The notes beneath the pieces were generated by a model. The model ran no database searches and was not told the origin of the DNA. It saw nothing but the letters and a program-made list of their open reading frames with translations. Position numbers and translations under genes: made by a program. A DNA stretch of 64,000 bases from the NCBI GenBank assembly GCA_965237575.1, contig CBDEGI010000002.1, positions 868,001 to 932,000 of the forward strand, written 5' to 3'. This document shows positions 43,917 through 53,499 of this stretch, in pieces. This DNA is from JAKZVK01 sp965237575. GTDB taxonomy: Bacteria > Acidobacteriota > Terriglobia > Bryobacterales > UBA6623. Within the stretch, counting starts at the first letter, position 1. Every line of letters starts with the position of its first letter.

Positions 43917-44861
43917 CTATGCAGGAACCGTCTTCGGCTGATCCACGAAGGTCAGCCAGCCGTGGCGGTCTTCACCCTCGCCGCTGATCACCGCCATAAA
44001 CTCGCGTTGGAGACGCTCGGTAATCGGTCCTCGCTCGCCCGACCCGACCTGGATATGGTCTACCGAGCGGATCGGCGTGATCTCGGCCGCGGTGCCGGTG
44101 AAGAAAACTTCGTCGGCGATGTAGAGCAACTCGCGCGGTACTACCTGCTCGACGAACTCGAAACCGCAATCCTTGCCAAGCTGCATTACGGTGTCGCGCG
44201 TGATTCCCGGCAAGACCGAGTTACCGAGCGGCGGCGTGTAGATCTTCCCGTCGCGGACGATGAAGATATTCTCGCCGCTGCCTTCGGAGACGTAGCCCGC
44301 CACGTCGAGCGCAATGCCCTCGCTGAAGCCGTTGAGTACCGCCTCCATCTTGATCAACTGCGAATTCATGTAGTTGGCGGCGACCTTGGCGATGGCCGGC
44401 AGCGTGTTGGGCGCCAGACGCGTCCACGACGAAACGCACACGTCCACGCCCTTCTCGAGCGCATCCGCTCCGAGGTACTGGCCCCACTCCCAGCAGACCA
44501 TGTAGGCCTCGACCGGATTGTTCAGCGACAGCACGCCGACGTCGCCGTAGCCTCGGAACACCAGCGGCCGCAAGTAGCATGACGACATACCGTTCACGCG
44601 GACTAACTCGCGCATGGCCTCGAGCATCTCGTCGGGCGTGAAGCCGAGGTCTTTCATGCGGTACACCTTGGCGGAATCGAACAATCGGCGAACGTGCTCG
44701 CGGGGACGGAAGATCGCCGGGCCCGAGGCCGTCGCGTAGCAACGAATGCCCTCGAACACGCTCGTGCCGTAGTGCAGCGCGTGCGTCATGACGTGGACAC
44801 GGGCGTCGTCCCAGTCGATCATCTCGCCGTTGCGCCAGATCTTTGCTGTTGGTTGAATCAT
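43917..44861 (-). CDS. ilvE: Branched-chain amino acid aminotransferase
   Basis: 314 aa from the ATG at 44861. Characteristic of IlvE: KIWRNGEMIDWDDARVHV, LHYGTSVFEGIRCY, KVAANYMNSQLIKMEA (PLP Lys) and GYVSEGSGENIFIV, then FFTGTAAEITPIRSVD. It catalyses the last step of Leu/Ile/Val synthesis with glutamate. Distinct from the class IV enzyme at 21048. Monocistronic. Confidence 0.93.
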   Translation of the reverse strand: MIQPTAKIWRNGEMIDWDDARVHVMTHALHYGTSVFEGIRCYATASGPAIFRPREHVRRLFDSAKVYRMKDLGFTPDEMLEAMRELVRVNGMSSCYLRPLVFRGYGDVGVLSLNNPVEAYMVCWEWGQYLGADALEKGVDVCVSSWTRLAPNTLPAIAKVAANYMNSQLIKMEAVLNGFSEGIALDVAGYVSEGSGENIFIVRDGKIYTPPLGNSVLPGITRDTVMQLGKDCGFEFVEQVVPRELLYIADEVFFTGTAAEITPIRSVDHIQVGSGERGPITERLQREFMAVISGEGEDRHGWLTFVDQPKTVPA

Positions 44862-45276
44862 CTCCCCAATCCCTGCGCGATTCCCTACATTATTGCACTG
44901 AAACGGTTTGAGGAGCCCTGACGCCACCCGACGCACGCTCGCGGGTCCTTGAAGTGGCGCGAGCCTCCAGGCTTGACAAGTCTCGATTCTTCGGGACTCA
45001 GGATGGCAAGTGACCGAGCACTCGCTAGCGGACCTCGGCCGAGCTTCGCTCTATCTGATCGGGCAACCCAACCCGCTCGTATCGAGAGTATCCCCGCCAG
45101 CGGTTCCCGCTGCCCCAGATAGCCCCTCAGTGTCGTAAGACTTGCAAATTCCCAACCGTTGCCACCCCGCCCCGCAGTGACATAAGATGAAGGCCGGCAG
45201 GTAACCGGGCAGAGTATCAGCGAGTCTAACAAGAAGGCTGGACCGGCAGCGTTAGCTGCTCGGGGGGGGGGACTCA
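44862..45276. repeat. Intergenic with a copy of the interspersed repeat
   Basis: No gene. The GTGGCG...GTCTCGATTCTTCGGGAC repeat is at 44954-45020 (plus orientation). A run of nine G precedes the VWA-like gene start and acts as its purine-rich ribosome-binding region. Confidence 0.6.
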
Positions 45277-46434
45277 ATGCAACAGTTCCGGAGCATCGCG
45301 AGGACGGGGCTCATCGCTGGGGTGGCGCTCGCGCTCGGCAGCAGTCCACTGCTATACGCGCAGAAATCCGGGCCGCTATCGCCCCGTGGGCCGCGGCCCG
45401 CGCCCGATGCTACGGTGGCGCGTCCTAAGCAGCCGGAGGAACTGCCGCGGATCGAGACTCGCAAGAAACAGGAGATCCCCGAGGAGTCGGCTTTTTTCAC
45501 AACGGAGACGAACCTCGTTAACGTGGACGTGGCGGTGGTTGACGAGCAGGGCCGCTTTATCCCCGGCATCCCTCAAGGCAACTTCCTTGTTCTGGAAGAC
45601 AAGGTCCCCCAGAAGGTTGCCAGCTTCGGCCTGTCGCAGGCTCCGATGACGGTGTGCCTGCTGATCGAGTTCAACGCCCGCTTTCAGCAGTACTGGTCCG
45701 AGACGTGGTATCAAACGCTCACCGCCGCCTACGGCTTCACCGAGACGCTTCGTCCCGAAGACTGGGTGGCCGTGGTTGCCTACGACTTGCGGCCCGAGAT
45801 CCTGTCTGACTTCACGAAGGATCGCCGCAAGACCTACCAGGCGCTCCAGCGGTTGCGTACCACCGGCTTCTCGGAGGCAAACCTCTATGACGCACTGGTC
45901 GAGACCGCGGAACGCATGAGCACCATTGAAGGGCGCAAGGCCATCGTTCTCATCTCGACGGGCATGGACACCTTCAGCAAGCTCAACTACGGCGAGACGC
46001 GCCGCCGGATGCAAGACGCGGGCGTCACAGTCTACGCCGTCGGGATGATGCAGATGCTGCGCCAGCGCGCCGACGCCTATGGCGCGTTCGACGGCGCCTG
46101 GGGCGGCGCCGCCCGCATGGACTTCCTCCAAGCCGACAACCAGATGCGCACCTTCGCCAAAGAGACCGGCGGCATGGCCTTCTTCCCGCGCTTCTACGGC
46201 GAGTTCCCGACCATCTTCCAGAACATCCACTACACCATGCGCAATCAGTACACACTGGCCTACTCACCCACGAATCAGAAGAAAGACGGCAAGTGGCGGA
46301 AGATCAAGGTGCGCTTGATCGATCCCAAGAATCCCAAGAAGGACCTGCGCATCACGCGCGGCAGCAAGAGCAAGCGCGTCAAGTACCAGATCGTCGCCAA
46401 AGCCGGATACCGCGCTCCCAACGAAGTCGAGTAG
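45277..46434 (+). CDS. Secreted VWA-like protein (acidobacterial type)
   Basis: 385 aa. Signal peptide TGLIAGVALALGSSPLLYAQ, then NLVNVDVAVVDEQGRFIPGI and the VWA-like region with KAIVLISTGMDTFSKLNYG. The MIDAS motif DxSxS is replaced (LLIEFNARFQ), so metal-dependent ligand binding by the usual route is unlikely. This domain organisation is widely multiplied in Acidobacteriota. Function unknown, likely periplasmic. Confidence 0.85.
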   Translation: MQQFRSIARTGLIAGVALALGSSPLLYAQKSGPLSPRGPRPAPDATVARPKQPEELPRIETRKKQEIPEESAFFTTETNLVNVDVAVVDEQGRFIPGIPQGNFLVLEDKVPQKVASFGLSQAPMTVCLLIEFNARFQQYWSETWYQTLTAAYGFTETLRPEDWVAVVAYDLRPEILSDFTKDRRKTYQALQRLRTTGFSEANLYDALVETAERMSTIEGRKAIVLISTGMDTFSKLNYGETRRRMQDAGVTVYAVGMMQMLRQRADAYGAFDGAWGGAARMDFLQADNQMRTFAKETGGMAFFPRFYGEFPTIFQNIHYTMRNQYTLAYSPTNQKKDGKWRKIKVRLIDPKNPKKDLRITRGSKSKRVKYQIVAKAGYRAPNEVE

Positions 46435-46452
46435 ACAACATTCATCCGACGA

Positions 46453-46479
46453 TGTAGGGGCACGGCATGCCGTGCCCGG
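46453..46479. repeat. GTAGGGGCACGGCATGCC palindrome
   Basis: Another copy of the 27-bp palindrome (core GCACGGCATGCCGTGC), between the VWA-like gene and the response regulator. Confidence 0.75.
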
Positions 46480-46709
46480 TGGCCTATCGAGGGCGCAGCC
46501 CTTGGAGTGTTGACACATCTTTGCGTCGGAATGTTTCCAGTTGGGTCTCGACGACGGCACGGCTCGACCGATGAACAGTTTCGCCAAAATGTCAAGAACT
46601 AGATCTGTCGCGTTTGCAGTCACATCGGGCTGCGTTGACAGGCATGTTTCATCACTGTTACTCTCGCTCCGTCCAGCCATCATCATCCTTCTCGTAAACG
46701 CGGTACGCA

Positions 46710-47135
46710 ATGCAGCAAGACTCCCCTCGAATCCTTCTCATCGATGTCAACAGGCACGGCCTCAAAGCTCGGCGCACGGTTCTGGAAGAACTGGGGTACC
46801 AGGTCGAAACCGCCTCCAGCGGCAAGCAGGGCCTCGAGAAGTTCGCCGAGAACGCCTTTGATCTCGTCGTCACCGACTACCGCATGCCCGATTTGAAGGG
46901 TCCGCAAGTCGTCCACCGGCTGCGCAAGAAGAACGACCGGATTCCGATTGTGATCCTGTCCGGCTACACCGAGAAGCTCGGCTTGTCCACCGAGTCTACG
47001 GGCACGGATGCGGTGCTGGCCAAGGGGCCCGGAGAAGAGTCCGACCTCGTCCGAACGATCGGCAAGCTCCTCAAGAAAAAGCCCGGCTCGCAACGCTCCG
47101 GCCGTGGCATCACCCGCCGCGGCAAGATCCAATAG
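46710..47135 (+). CDS. Single-domain response regulator (CheY-like)
   Basis: 141 aa. The receiver has Asp56 (VVTDYRMP) as phosphoacceptor, SGYT and LAKGP in the right places. The acidic pocket is reduced: LLIDVN in place of LLVDDD/E. A basic C-terminal tail of about 25 residues (KKKPGSQRSGRGITRRGK) suggests nucleic acid or membrane contact. No kinase gene is near. Output may be through protein-protein contact. Confidence 0.88.
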   Translation: MQQDSPRILLIDVNRHGLKARRTVLEELGYQVETASSGKQGLEKFAENAFDLVVTDYRMPDLKGPQVVHRLRKKNDRIPIVILSGYTEKLGLSTESTGTDAVLAKGPGEESDLVRTIGKLLKKKPGSQRSGRGITRRGKIQ

Positions 47136-47151
47136 CGGAGGAAGCGCGGCA

Positions 47152-47856
47152 ATGGCGGACGTCACCATCACTTGGTTGGGACACTCCACCTTTACCGTCG
47201 AGCCGCCGGACGGGAAGGTGCTGCTGATCGACCCCTGGATCGAGGGCAATCCTTCTCATCCCAAGGGCCACCAGCTCGAGCGCGTCGACGTGATGCTGAT
47301 CACGCATGGGCATGTGGACCACTTCGCCGACGTGATTTCAGTCGCGAAGAAGTTCAGCCCGGCGGTCGTCGCGATCTATGAGATCTGCCAGTTTCTCGGG
47401 ACCAAGGGCGTCAACAATCTCGCTCCGATGAACAAGGGCGGCAGTCTGACCGTCGCCGGCGTCAGGGTTACCATGACGCACGCCCAGCACAGCAGCATGA
47501 TCGAAGACGGCGGGCAATTGATCTACGCTGGGGAAGCGGCGGGCTACGTGGTGCGCTTGCCCGACGGACGCGCCTTCTACCACGCCGGCGACACCTGCGT
47601 CTTCAGCGACATGCAGCTCATCCGCGAACTCCATCAGCCCGAGTTGGCCATGCTGCCGATCGGCGACCTCTTCACGATGGACCCGCGCGAGGCAGCCCTC
47701 GCCTGCCGCTACCTGCAGCCCAAGCAGGTCATTCCCATCCACTGGGGTACGTTCCCGGCGCTGACCGGCACGCCCGATCAGTTGAACGACCTGCTCAAGG
47801 ACCAACCCGAAACCGAAGTCGTCGCGCTGACGCCCGGCGAACCGTTCGCCTGGTAG
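47152..47856 (+). CDS. Metallo-beta-lactamase-fold hydrolase, UPF0173 type
   Basis: 234 aa. LGHSTF at the N-terminus, the metal motif THGHVDHFAD, DTCVFSD and a final IPIHWGTFPAL; all fit UPF0173 (YtkL-like). It lies 16 bp after the response regulator and is likely co-transcribed. The physiological substrate is unknown. Confidence 0.9.
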   Translation: MADVTITWLGHSTFTVEPPDGKVLLIDPWIEGNPSHPKGHQLERVDVMLITHGHVDHFADVISVAKKFSPAVVAIYEICQFLGTKGVNNLAPMNKGGSLTVAGVRVTMTHAQHSSMIEDGGQLIYAGEAAGYVVRLPDGRAFYHAGDTCVFSDMQLIRELHQPELAMLPIGDLFTMDPREAALACRYLQPKQVIPIHWGTFPALTGTPDQLNDLLKDQPETEVVALTPGEPFAW

Positions 47857-47865
47857 TGCCCCGTC

Positions 47866-48786
47866 CTATCCCGACGCTTCCTCCCGGCCCGGGGGTAGAG
47901 CCTTTCGCAAGTCGGGAGGTACCGGGCGCCTGAACCGAAACTCGTCCACGCCCTCGGCGGTGATCGAGAAGCGCGCGTTGTCTTCGGCCTGAATCAGCCC
48001 CTTGGCCTTGAGGTACCACAGGCTGAACTCCAAGTGTTCCCGTGGGCAAGCCAGCAGTGATTCCAGCTCGCGCATGGGGACGCCGGCTCGAGCGGGTTGC
48101 TGCAGTCGATGCGTGTAGAGGAGCGACAGGATTCCGCTGCGGATTTGCTGTTCCCCATCGGCTGCCGAAACGGCGTTGGCCTCATCGAAGACACGCCACC
48201 GCAGCGCCCGGCTGGCGCGGTACTCAACGTCGTACGCCGCCCGCTTTTCGGGATCGCTGAGGACGCGATAGGCCTGCAGCACCCCGCGGAACATCTCTTC
48301 ATTCCCGGTGTCGGTATTGTCCGGGTGATAGCGCTGCGCCAGCAGGCGGTAGACTCTCTGGATCGTGTCGGTGTCGGCGTGCGGACTGACCTGCAGGATC
48401 TCGTAGTGATCGAGCATCGCGACGTCCGGGACCGTTTCTCGTTTCTCGTTTCCATTCCCGTTCGATGCCCCTTCAAAGGCCAGCCCGCTACGGTAGAGCT
48501 GCTCACCCGCGCAGCGCGTGTGGACAACCCGCGCCAGCCTCTTCTCCTTCTTTGCGCTGTCCCCTGCCAGGAAACGGCAGGCCACGGTCACGAGCTTGTC
48601 CACCGCGAGCGGAGTTTCGGTCTCGACACCGACACCCCAATCGCTGAGATCCGCCAGCCGGCCCGAGACCTCTGCCTTGCCGTCAGACGACACGATGATC
48701 GTCACGGTGGTCCCGACGCCGGCCCCGACACCGCCCTGGCCTAGGTACCGCCGCGTCTTGCCTCTACGCTTTCCCGATGACGCCAT
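47866..48786 (-). CDS. PilZ domain plus J domain protein
   Basis: 306 aa. Residues about 20-105 form a PilZ-like domain (GRLADLSDWGVGVETETPL, then YRSGLAFEG), without a clear RxxxR c-di-GMP motif. Residues about 122-190 form a J domain with the HPD (AQRYHPDNTD) that stimulates DnaK ATPase. The remaining 110 residues, with a winged-helix-like segment (SLLACPREHLEFSLWYLKAK), have no certain match. A paralogue begins at 63409. Confidence 0.85.
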   Translation of the reverse strand: MASSGKRRGKTRRYLGQGGVGAGVGTTVTIIVSSDGKAEVSGRLADLSDWGVGVETETPLAVDKLVTVACRFLAGDSAKKEKRLARVVHTRCAGEQLYRSGLAFEGASNGNGNEKRETVPDVAMLDHYEILQVSPHADTDTIQRVYRLLAQRYHPDNTDTGNEEMFRGVLQAYRVLSDPEKRAAYDVEYRASRALRWRVFDEANAVSAADGEQQIRSGILSLLYTHRLQQPARAGVPMRELESLLACPREHLEFSLWYLKAKGLIQAEDNARFSITAEGVDEFRFRRPVPPDLRKALPPGREEASG

Positions 48787-48947
48787 CAGAACACACGACC
48801 GCCAAAAGTCTTATCGGCACTTGCGCCCCAAGGTTCGAACCAAAGAAAAGTTGCGGGCGGGTCTCCAAACCCACATGCAGACCTGCCCGCTGCCCGCACG
48901 CCGCCGGCAGCGCACTCGCAACCTCGACGCTATAATGTCCCAGCCTC

Positions 48948-50705
48948 ATGCAACTCACCTCAATCGACGCCGGCGTCGTGGCCGCCTACTTCCTGCTCAA
49001 CCTCGCCATCGGCTTCTACTACAAACGCCAGGCCGGCCGCAGCATGGAGGAGTATTTCGTCTCCGGGCGCTCCGCCCCCTGGTGGCTCGCCGGCACCTCG
49101 ATGGTCGCCACTACCTTCGCGGCCGACACGCCTCTCGCTGTCACCGGCATGGTGGCGCAAGGCGGTATCGCCGGCAACTGGCTGTGGTGGAACTTCATCT
49201 TCAGCGGGATGCTTACCGTGTTCTTCTATGCCCGCCTCTGGCGTCGCGCCGGCGTCACGACAGACGTCGAGTTTGCCGAGATCCGCTACGCCGGCAAGCC
49301 CGCGGCCTTCCTGCGAGGCTTCCGGGCCATCTATTTGGCGGTGCCGATCAACTGCATCATCATGGGCTGGGTCAACCTGGCCATGGTCAAGGTGTTGATG
49401 CTGCTGCTCGGCATCGAGAAGCTCGAGGCCATCCTGCTCGTGCTCGGTCTCACCGCGCTCACCTGTGCCGTCTCGACCCTCGCCGGCATCCGCGGCGTCT
49501 TCGTCGCTGACCTCGTGCAGTTCGTGCTCATGATGAGCATGTCCATCGGCTTCGCCCTCTTTGCCATCCAGGGCGTCGGCGGCATGGACGGCTTGAAAGC
49601 CGGCCTCCTCGCCGCCGATCCCACGGGTGCCAAGCTCCACTTCCTCCCCGACTTCAACTCCCCCTGGATGCCGATGCTCACCTTCTTCGTCTACATCGCC
49701 GTCAACTGGTGGGCAACGTGGTATCCCGGAGCGGAGCCCGGCGGCGGCGGCTTCATCGCCCAGCGCATGCTCTCGACGAAAGACGAAGGTCATTCGCTTC
49801 TGGCCACCCTCTGGTTCAACGTGGCGCACTACGCCGTCCGCCCCTGGCCGTGGATTCTCGTCGGCCTCGTTTCGCTGGTAGCCTTCCCCGGCCTCGACGA
49901 TCCCGAGACCGGCTACGTCTTGGCGATGACCGAGTTCCTGCCCCCCTACCTGCGCGGACTGATGTTGGCCGCCATCGCCGCGGCCTTCATGTCGACCATC
50001 AGCACCGAGTTGAACTGGGGCGCCAGCTACCTGATCAACGATGTCTACCGCCGTTTCCTCCGCCCACAGGCTTCCGAGCCCCAGCTCGTGCGCGCATCGA
50101 GAGCCGCGACCGTCGTCCTGGCGATCGCGGCGGCTGCCATCACCTTCTACATGGACTCGATCGCAGGAGCCTGGAAGCTGCTGTTGGCCACCGGCGCGGG
50201 CACGGGACTCGTCCTGATCCTGCGGTGGTTCTGGTGGCGCATCAACGCCTGGAGCGAAGTGTCGGCGATGTCTACCGCCGCCGTCGTCTCGCTGTATCTG
50301 CAACTGGGGCTCGGCTACGACACCGACGACCCAATCAGCTTCGCCAAAGTGATTCTCGCGACGGTGATCGCGACGACCGTCGTGTGGGTCGCGGTTACGC
50401 TAATCACCGGACCCGAGCCGCGCGAAACGTTGCTGGCCTTCTACCGGCGCGCCCGGCCTCACCCGGCGCTGTGGGGCCCGATCGCCGCCGAGGCTTCGGA
50501 CGTGCGGCCCTCCTCGACCCTGACCGGCGACTTCCTCAACTGGGGCGCGGGCTGCGGCCTGGTCTTCGGAGCCCTGTTCGGTGTCGGCAAGGTGATTCTC
50601 GGCGCCTGGTCGCCGGGAGTCCTTCTCCTTGTGACTGCCGCCGTCTGCGCCGCCTGGCTGAGCCACTCCCTCAAAACGCGCACTCCCGTCGACCAGAAAA
50701 TGTAG
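48948..50705 (+). CDS. Sodium:solute symporter family protein
   Basis: 585 aa with about 13 membrane spans. Typical of SSS: GFYYKRQAGRSMEEYFVSGR, then PWWLAGTSMVATTFAADTPL (TM1), and TISTELNWGASYLIND. It is expected to import a sugar, proline or carboxylate with Na+. The stop codon lies inside a REP palindrome (50701-50725). Confidence 0.9.
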   Translation: MQLTSIDAGVVAAYFLLNLAIGFYYKRQAGRSMEEYFVSGRSAPWWLAGTSMVATTFAADTPLAVTGMVAQGGIAGNWLWWNFIFSGMLTVFFYARLWRRAGVTTDVEFAEIRYAGKPAAFLRGFRAIYLAVPINCIIMGWVNLAMVKVLMLLLGIEKLEAILLVLGLTALTCAVSTLAGIRGVFVADLVQFVLMMSMSIGFALFAIQGVGGMDGLKAGLLAADPTGAKLHFLPDFNSPWMPMLTFFVYIAVNWWATWYPGAEPGGGGFIAQRMLSTKDEGHSLLATLWFNVAHYAVRPWPWILVGLVSLVAFPGLDDPETGYVLAMTEFLPPYLRGLMLAAIAAAFMSTISTELNWGASYLINDVYRRFLRPQASEPQLVRASRAATVVLAIAAAAITFYMDSIAGAWKLLLATGAGTGLVLILRWFWWRINAWSEVSAMSTAAVVSLYLQLGLGYDTDDPISFAKVILATVIATTVVWVAVTLITGPEPRETLLAFYRRARPHPALWGPIAAEASDVRPSSTLTGDFLNWGAGCGLVFGALFGVGKVILGAWSPGVLLLVTAAVCAAWLSHSLKTRTPVDQKM

Positions 50706-50726
50706 GGGCACGGCATGCCGTGCCCG
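50701..50726. repeat. GTAGGGGCACGGCATGCC palindrome over a stop codon
   Basis: This copy begins at 50701, so the TAG stop of the symporter gene is part of the palindrome. Insertion replaced or added the final codons of the gene. Confidence 0.75.
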
Positions 50727-50893
50727 CCTGCCGGTATGTGGTACGAACGTCGGGATCACAACCACAGGTTTCAGCGATTGACTGTATCGGCGTCTGAGTG
50801 GGGCGATGGAATATACTGAGGTTCCCAACCATTCGCTGTCGCGTGCGTCCGTTGTCTCACGACATCAATCGCGCCCCCTACTCTGTACGGAAC

Positions 50894-51796
50894 ATGGAAA
50901 CTGTCGACCCCCAGCCCCGCCCCCCCTGGCAAAACACGCTTGGTTGGGTTGCCGCGGTGATCATGGCCTTCCTCTGGTTCAGCGCCGGGCTCTGGAAGCT
51001 GAGTGACGTCAGTGGCTGGCAGCTCAAGCTGAACCAGTTACTGGTGCCCGTGGAGTGGAGTTTGCCGAGTACGCTGGTGGTGGCGGTCGCCGAGGTATTC
51101 GCGGGCGTGCTGCTGTTGCGGCCGGCTTGGCGCAGGCTGGGCGGCTATCTTTCGGTCGCTTTGTTGCTGGCCTTCATGGCCTACATGGCGATCAACTACG
51201 AGACGCTTCAGGGTGAGGACTGCAGTTGCTTTCCGTGGCTCGAGCGCGCCGTCGGACCGGCCTTCTTCTGGTCGGACGCGGCCATGGTAGCCATCGCAGC
51301 GCTCGCTGCCTGGTTCGCACCGCCAATGAGCCGCTTTCGCGGGGCTGGCTACGCGTTGATCGCCGTATGCTTGCTCGGTGGCACCGCGTTGGCCTACGAC
51401 CGGTTGGCACCCGCCGCCGACGCCGATGTGCCCACCTCCGTGCGGATCGAAGACGGCGAATTATCGCTGCACCAAGGCCGCGTCTTCGTCTTCTTTTTGA
51501 ACCCGATGTGCCTGCACTGCCTCGATGCCGCGACCGCCATGGCGAAGCACGATTGGAAGGCTGCGTTTGTCGGCGTGCCCACCGAAGATCCCGACCTTGC
51601 AGCCGGCTTCGTCGAAGACTCGGGGCTCCAAAACGTCAAGCTTTCCCCCGACATCGATCTTCTCCGGGAGAAGTTTCCGTTCGGAGACCCGCCCTACGCT
51701 GTTGCAATCGAGAACGGGCAGGTCCGGGAGCGCTTCCTGTTCTTTGAAGAGCCGGCGCTGGGCGAGAAGCTGCGTGAACTCGGCTTCGTGAACTAG
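50894..51796 (+). CDS. MauE/DoxX-like membrane protein fused to a thioredoxin-like domain
   Basis: 300 aa from the ATG at 50894. The first 190 residues hold about five membrane spans of the MauE type, including GEDCSCFPWLERAVG with Cys-x-Cys. The C-terminal domain has VFVFFLNPMCLHCLDAA, a thioredoxin-fold CLHC site. In MauE the membrane part assists disulfide formation; here both functions are on one chain. Inference: periplasmic disulfide or thiol chemistry. Monocistronic, in front of a hypothetical gene. Confidence 0.78.
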   Translation: METVDPQPRPPWQNTLGWVAAVIMAFLWFSAGLWKLSDVSGWQLKLNQLLVPVEWSLPSTLVVAVAEVFAGVLLLRPAWRRLGGYLSVALLLAFMAYMAINYETLQGEDCSCFPWLERAVGPAFFWSDAAMVAIAALAAWFAPPMSRFRGAGYALIAVCLLGGTALAYDRLAPAADADVPTSVRIEDGELSLHQGRVFVFFLNPMCLHCLDAATAMAKHDWKAAFVGVPTEDPDLAAGFVEDSGLQNVKLSPDIDLLREKFPFGDPPYAVAIENGQVRERFLFFEEPALGEKLRELGFVN

Positions 51797-51852
51797 CCGG
51801 CCGTCATCGAGCACGGCGCAACTTGCACGCCGTGTCCACGCGACGTTCATCC

Positions 51853-52446
51853 GTGCCGCTGCCCGACACCATCCCCGCCAAGATCAGTTCCGAGGCCGCG
51901 GGCTACATCAGCATGACCCCGGTGGCCCGGCAGGAGTTGCCACTGGCCGAACTGGTCGAGCGCATTCTGGCCCTGACGGGGAAGGATGTCGCCCGTATCC
52001 GAGAGATTCTCAGACGCGGTTCGTTCGTGAGCGGCTCGGCGCGCTACCGTTGGCCGGCGCTCGATGCCTCCGAGGACGACCTCAGCCCGCTGCTTGCGAA
52101 ATTCCCCGACCCCGACCCCTCCCGCCCGTTCGATGCGGCGCGCTGCCGGCGGGTCGTGCTGCGCGGCGCGAGGAGAAGCGTCGAGATTGACTATGAAGCG
52201 GCGGCGCAACGGCGGCTACTACGCAAGCGAAGCTACTGGGACGTGCTGATTCCGATGCTCGAAGCGCTGATGCCCGAGTACCGGCGTTACTCCTACGCGG
52301 ACCGCGCGGACGTCTACGTCACGCGTCTGTCGCTCGAAATCGCCGAGCGCCTTCATCAGGATGCGAGCCTGCTGAAGTTCTCGACCCTCATCGAGCAAGT
52401 GCACCGTCTCGCGCCCGAAAACGCGGAACTGTTCGTGGAGAGGTAA
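51853..52446 (+). CDS. Hypothetical protein
   Basis: 197 aa from a GTG (a TTG at 51823 would add 10); the start is uncertain. It is rich in Arg, Ala and Glu, helical, with LAELVERILALTGKDVARIR and EYRRYSYADRADVYVTRLSL. No motif that I recognise. It overlaps nothing and precedes the CBM9-like gene by 3 bp, so they probably form an operon. Confidence 0.55.
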   Translation: MPLPDTIPAKISSEAAGYISMTPVARQELPLAELVERILALTGKDVARIREILRRGSFVSGSARYRWPALDASEDDLSPLLAKFPDPDPSRPFDAARCRRVVLRGARRSVEIDYEAAAQRRLLRKRSYWDVLIPMLEALMPEYRRYSYADRADVYVTRLSLEIAERLHQDASLLKFSTLIEQVHRLAPENAELFVER

Positions 52447-52449
52447 CTC

Positions 52450-53265
52450 ATGCTCAAAGGCCTTCAGCTCAGCGCGCTCTTCTTGAGTGCCGCGCTTCCT
52501 CAGGCGTTCGCGCAGTTTGAGTTGCCGACCTATCGCGCCGCCCGTACCCTCGATGCGATCACGGTCGACGGCAAGCTCACCGAGTTCACTTGGGCGGCGC
52601 TGCCGAGGGTGGGCCGCTTTACCGACATCCGCCAGGCAAACCAAGCAACCGCCGCGCCGACCGAAGCCACCGTCGCCTGGGACGACCGCAACCTCTACGT
52701 CGCCTTCGTCTGCACCGATGAAAACCCCTGGGGCACGATGGACACGCGCGATAGCCGCTTGTGGGAACAGGAGGTCGTCGAAGTATTCCTCGATCCGGAC
52801 GGCGACGGAAAGAACTACCCCGAGTTGGAGGTCAGTCCCCACAACGTGGTCGTCGATCTGTTGATTCCCGCGGCGGGAGCCGGCTTAAGCACCGCCATCC
52901 GTTGGGATATCGAGGGTCTCCGCACGGCGGTCGCCAAGCATGCCGCCGGCTGGACGGTGGAGATCGCGATCCCGTGGGCTTCGTTGCGCGAGGCCGGGAC
53001 GAGCGTGAAACCAGCGATCGGAGACAAGTGGCGCGTCGGCCTGTACCGCATCGAGCGGCCCGGCGGCGCGTCCGTTAGTCAAAAGGCGACCGAGTTACAG
53101 AAGCGAATCACCGCCGCCTCGGGGGATCAAAAGAAACGTTTACAGACCGAACTCGAAGAGTTGACCGCCGGTCGGCAATGGCTGGCCTGGTCGCCGACTC
53201 GCGTCGAAAAGGGCTTCCATGATCCCGAGCGTTTCGGTGTCATCGAATTCTCGTTGAAGCCATAG
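52450..53265 (+). CDS. Exported carbohydrate-binding family 9-like protein
   Basis: 271 aa. Signal peptide LQLSALFLSAALPQAFA. CBM9-like pattern: ITVDGKLTEFTWAALPRVG, EATVAWDDRNLYVAFVC, YPELEVSPHNVVVDLLI and WTVEIAIPWASL, then GDKWRVGLYRIERP. Family members bind sugar ends or attach to esterases and oxidases; this one stands alone. ATG after a GAGAGGTAA ribosome-binding region. Confidence 0.82.
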   Translation: MLKGLQLSALFLSAALPQAFAQFELPTYRAARTLDAITVDGKLTEFTWAALPRVGRFTDIRQANQATAAPTEATVAWDDRNLYVAFVCTDENPWGTMDTRDSRLWEQEVVEVFLDPDGDGKNYPELEVSPHNVVVDLLIPAAGAGLSTAIRWDIEGLRTAVAKHAAGWTVEIAIPWASLREAGTSVKPAIGDKWRVGLYRIERPGGASVSQKATELQKRITAASGDQKKRLQTELEELTAGRQWLAWSPTRVEKGFHDPERFGVIEFSLKP

Positions 53266-53378
53266 GTACTCTCCGCCAGGCCGGAAGTGGTGACACGAAC
53301 GTCTACGCTTTCGAACGAAGTCCATCGCTTTGATCGAGGCCACCAGACCGAAGGGAGTACACGACTGGGCTTCAGAAT

Positions 53379-53400
53379 TGTAGGGGCATGCCGTGCCCAC
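53379..53400. repeat. Short GTAGGGGCATGCCGTGCCC palindrome
   Basis: A shortened copy of the palindrome family lying between the CBM9-like and EVE genes. Confidence 0.6.
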
Positions 53401-53499
53401 GCCTCACCAGAGCCAGCCTGCCAACTAAGAGCACGACCGTTGGCGCACCCCGCCTGGCCGGCTGCCGTGCCCGCGTCCCAATCCGGTATTCTTTGAAAC

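Noticed and set aside
48960..50303. Long minus-strand open frame opposite the symporter
   Set aside because: Rich in Glu/Gly/His without any domain, and antisense to a certain SSS transporter.
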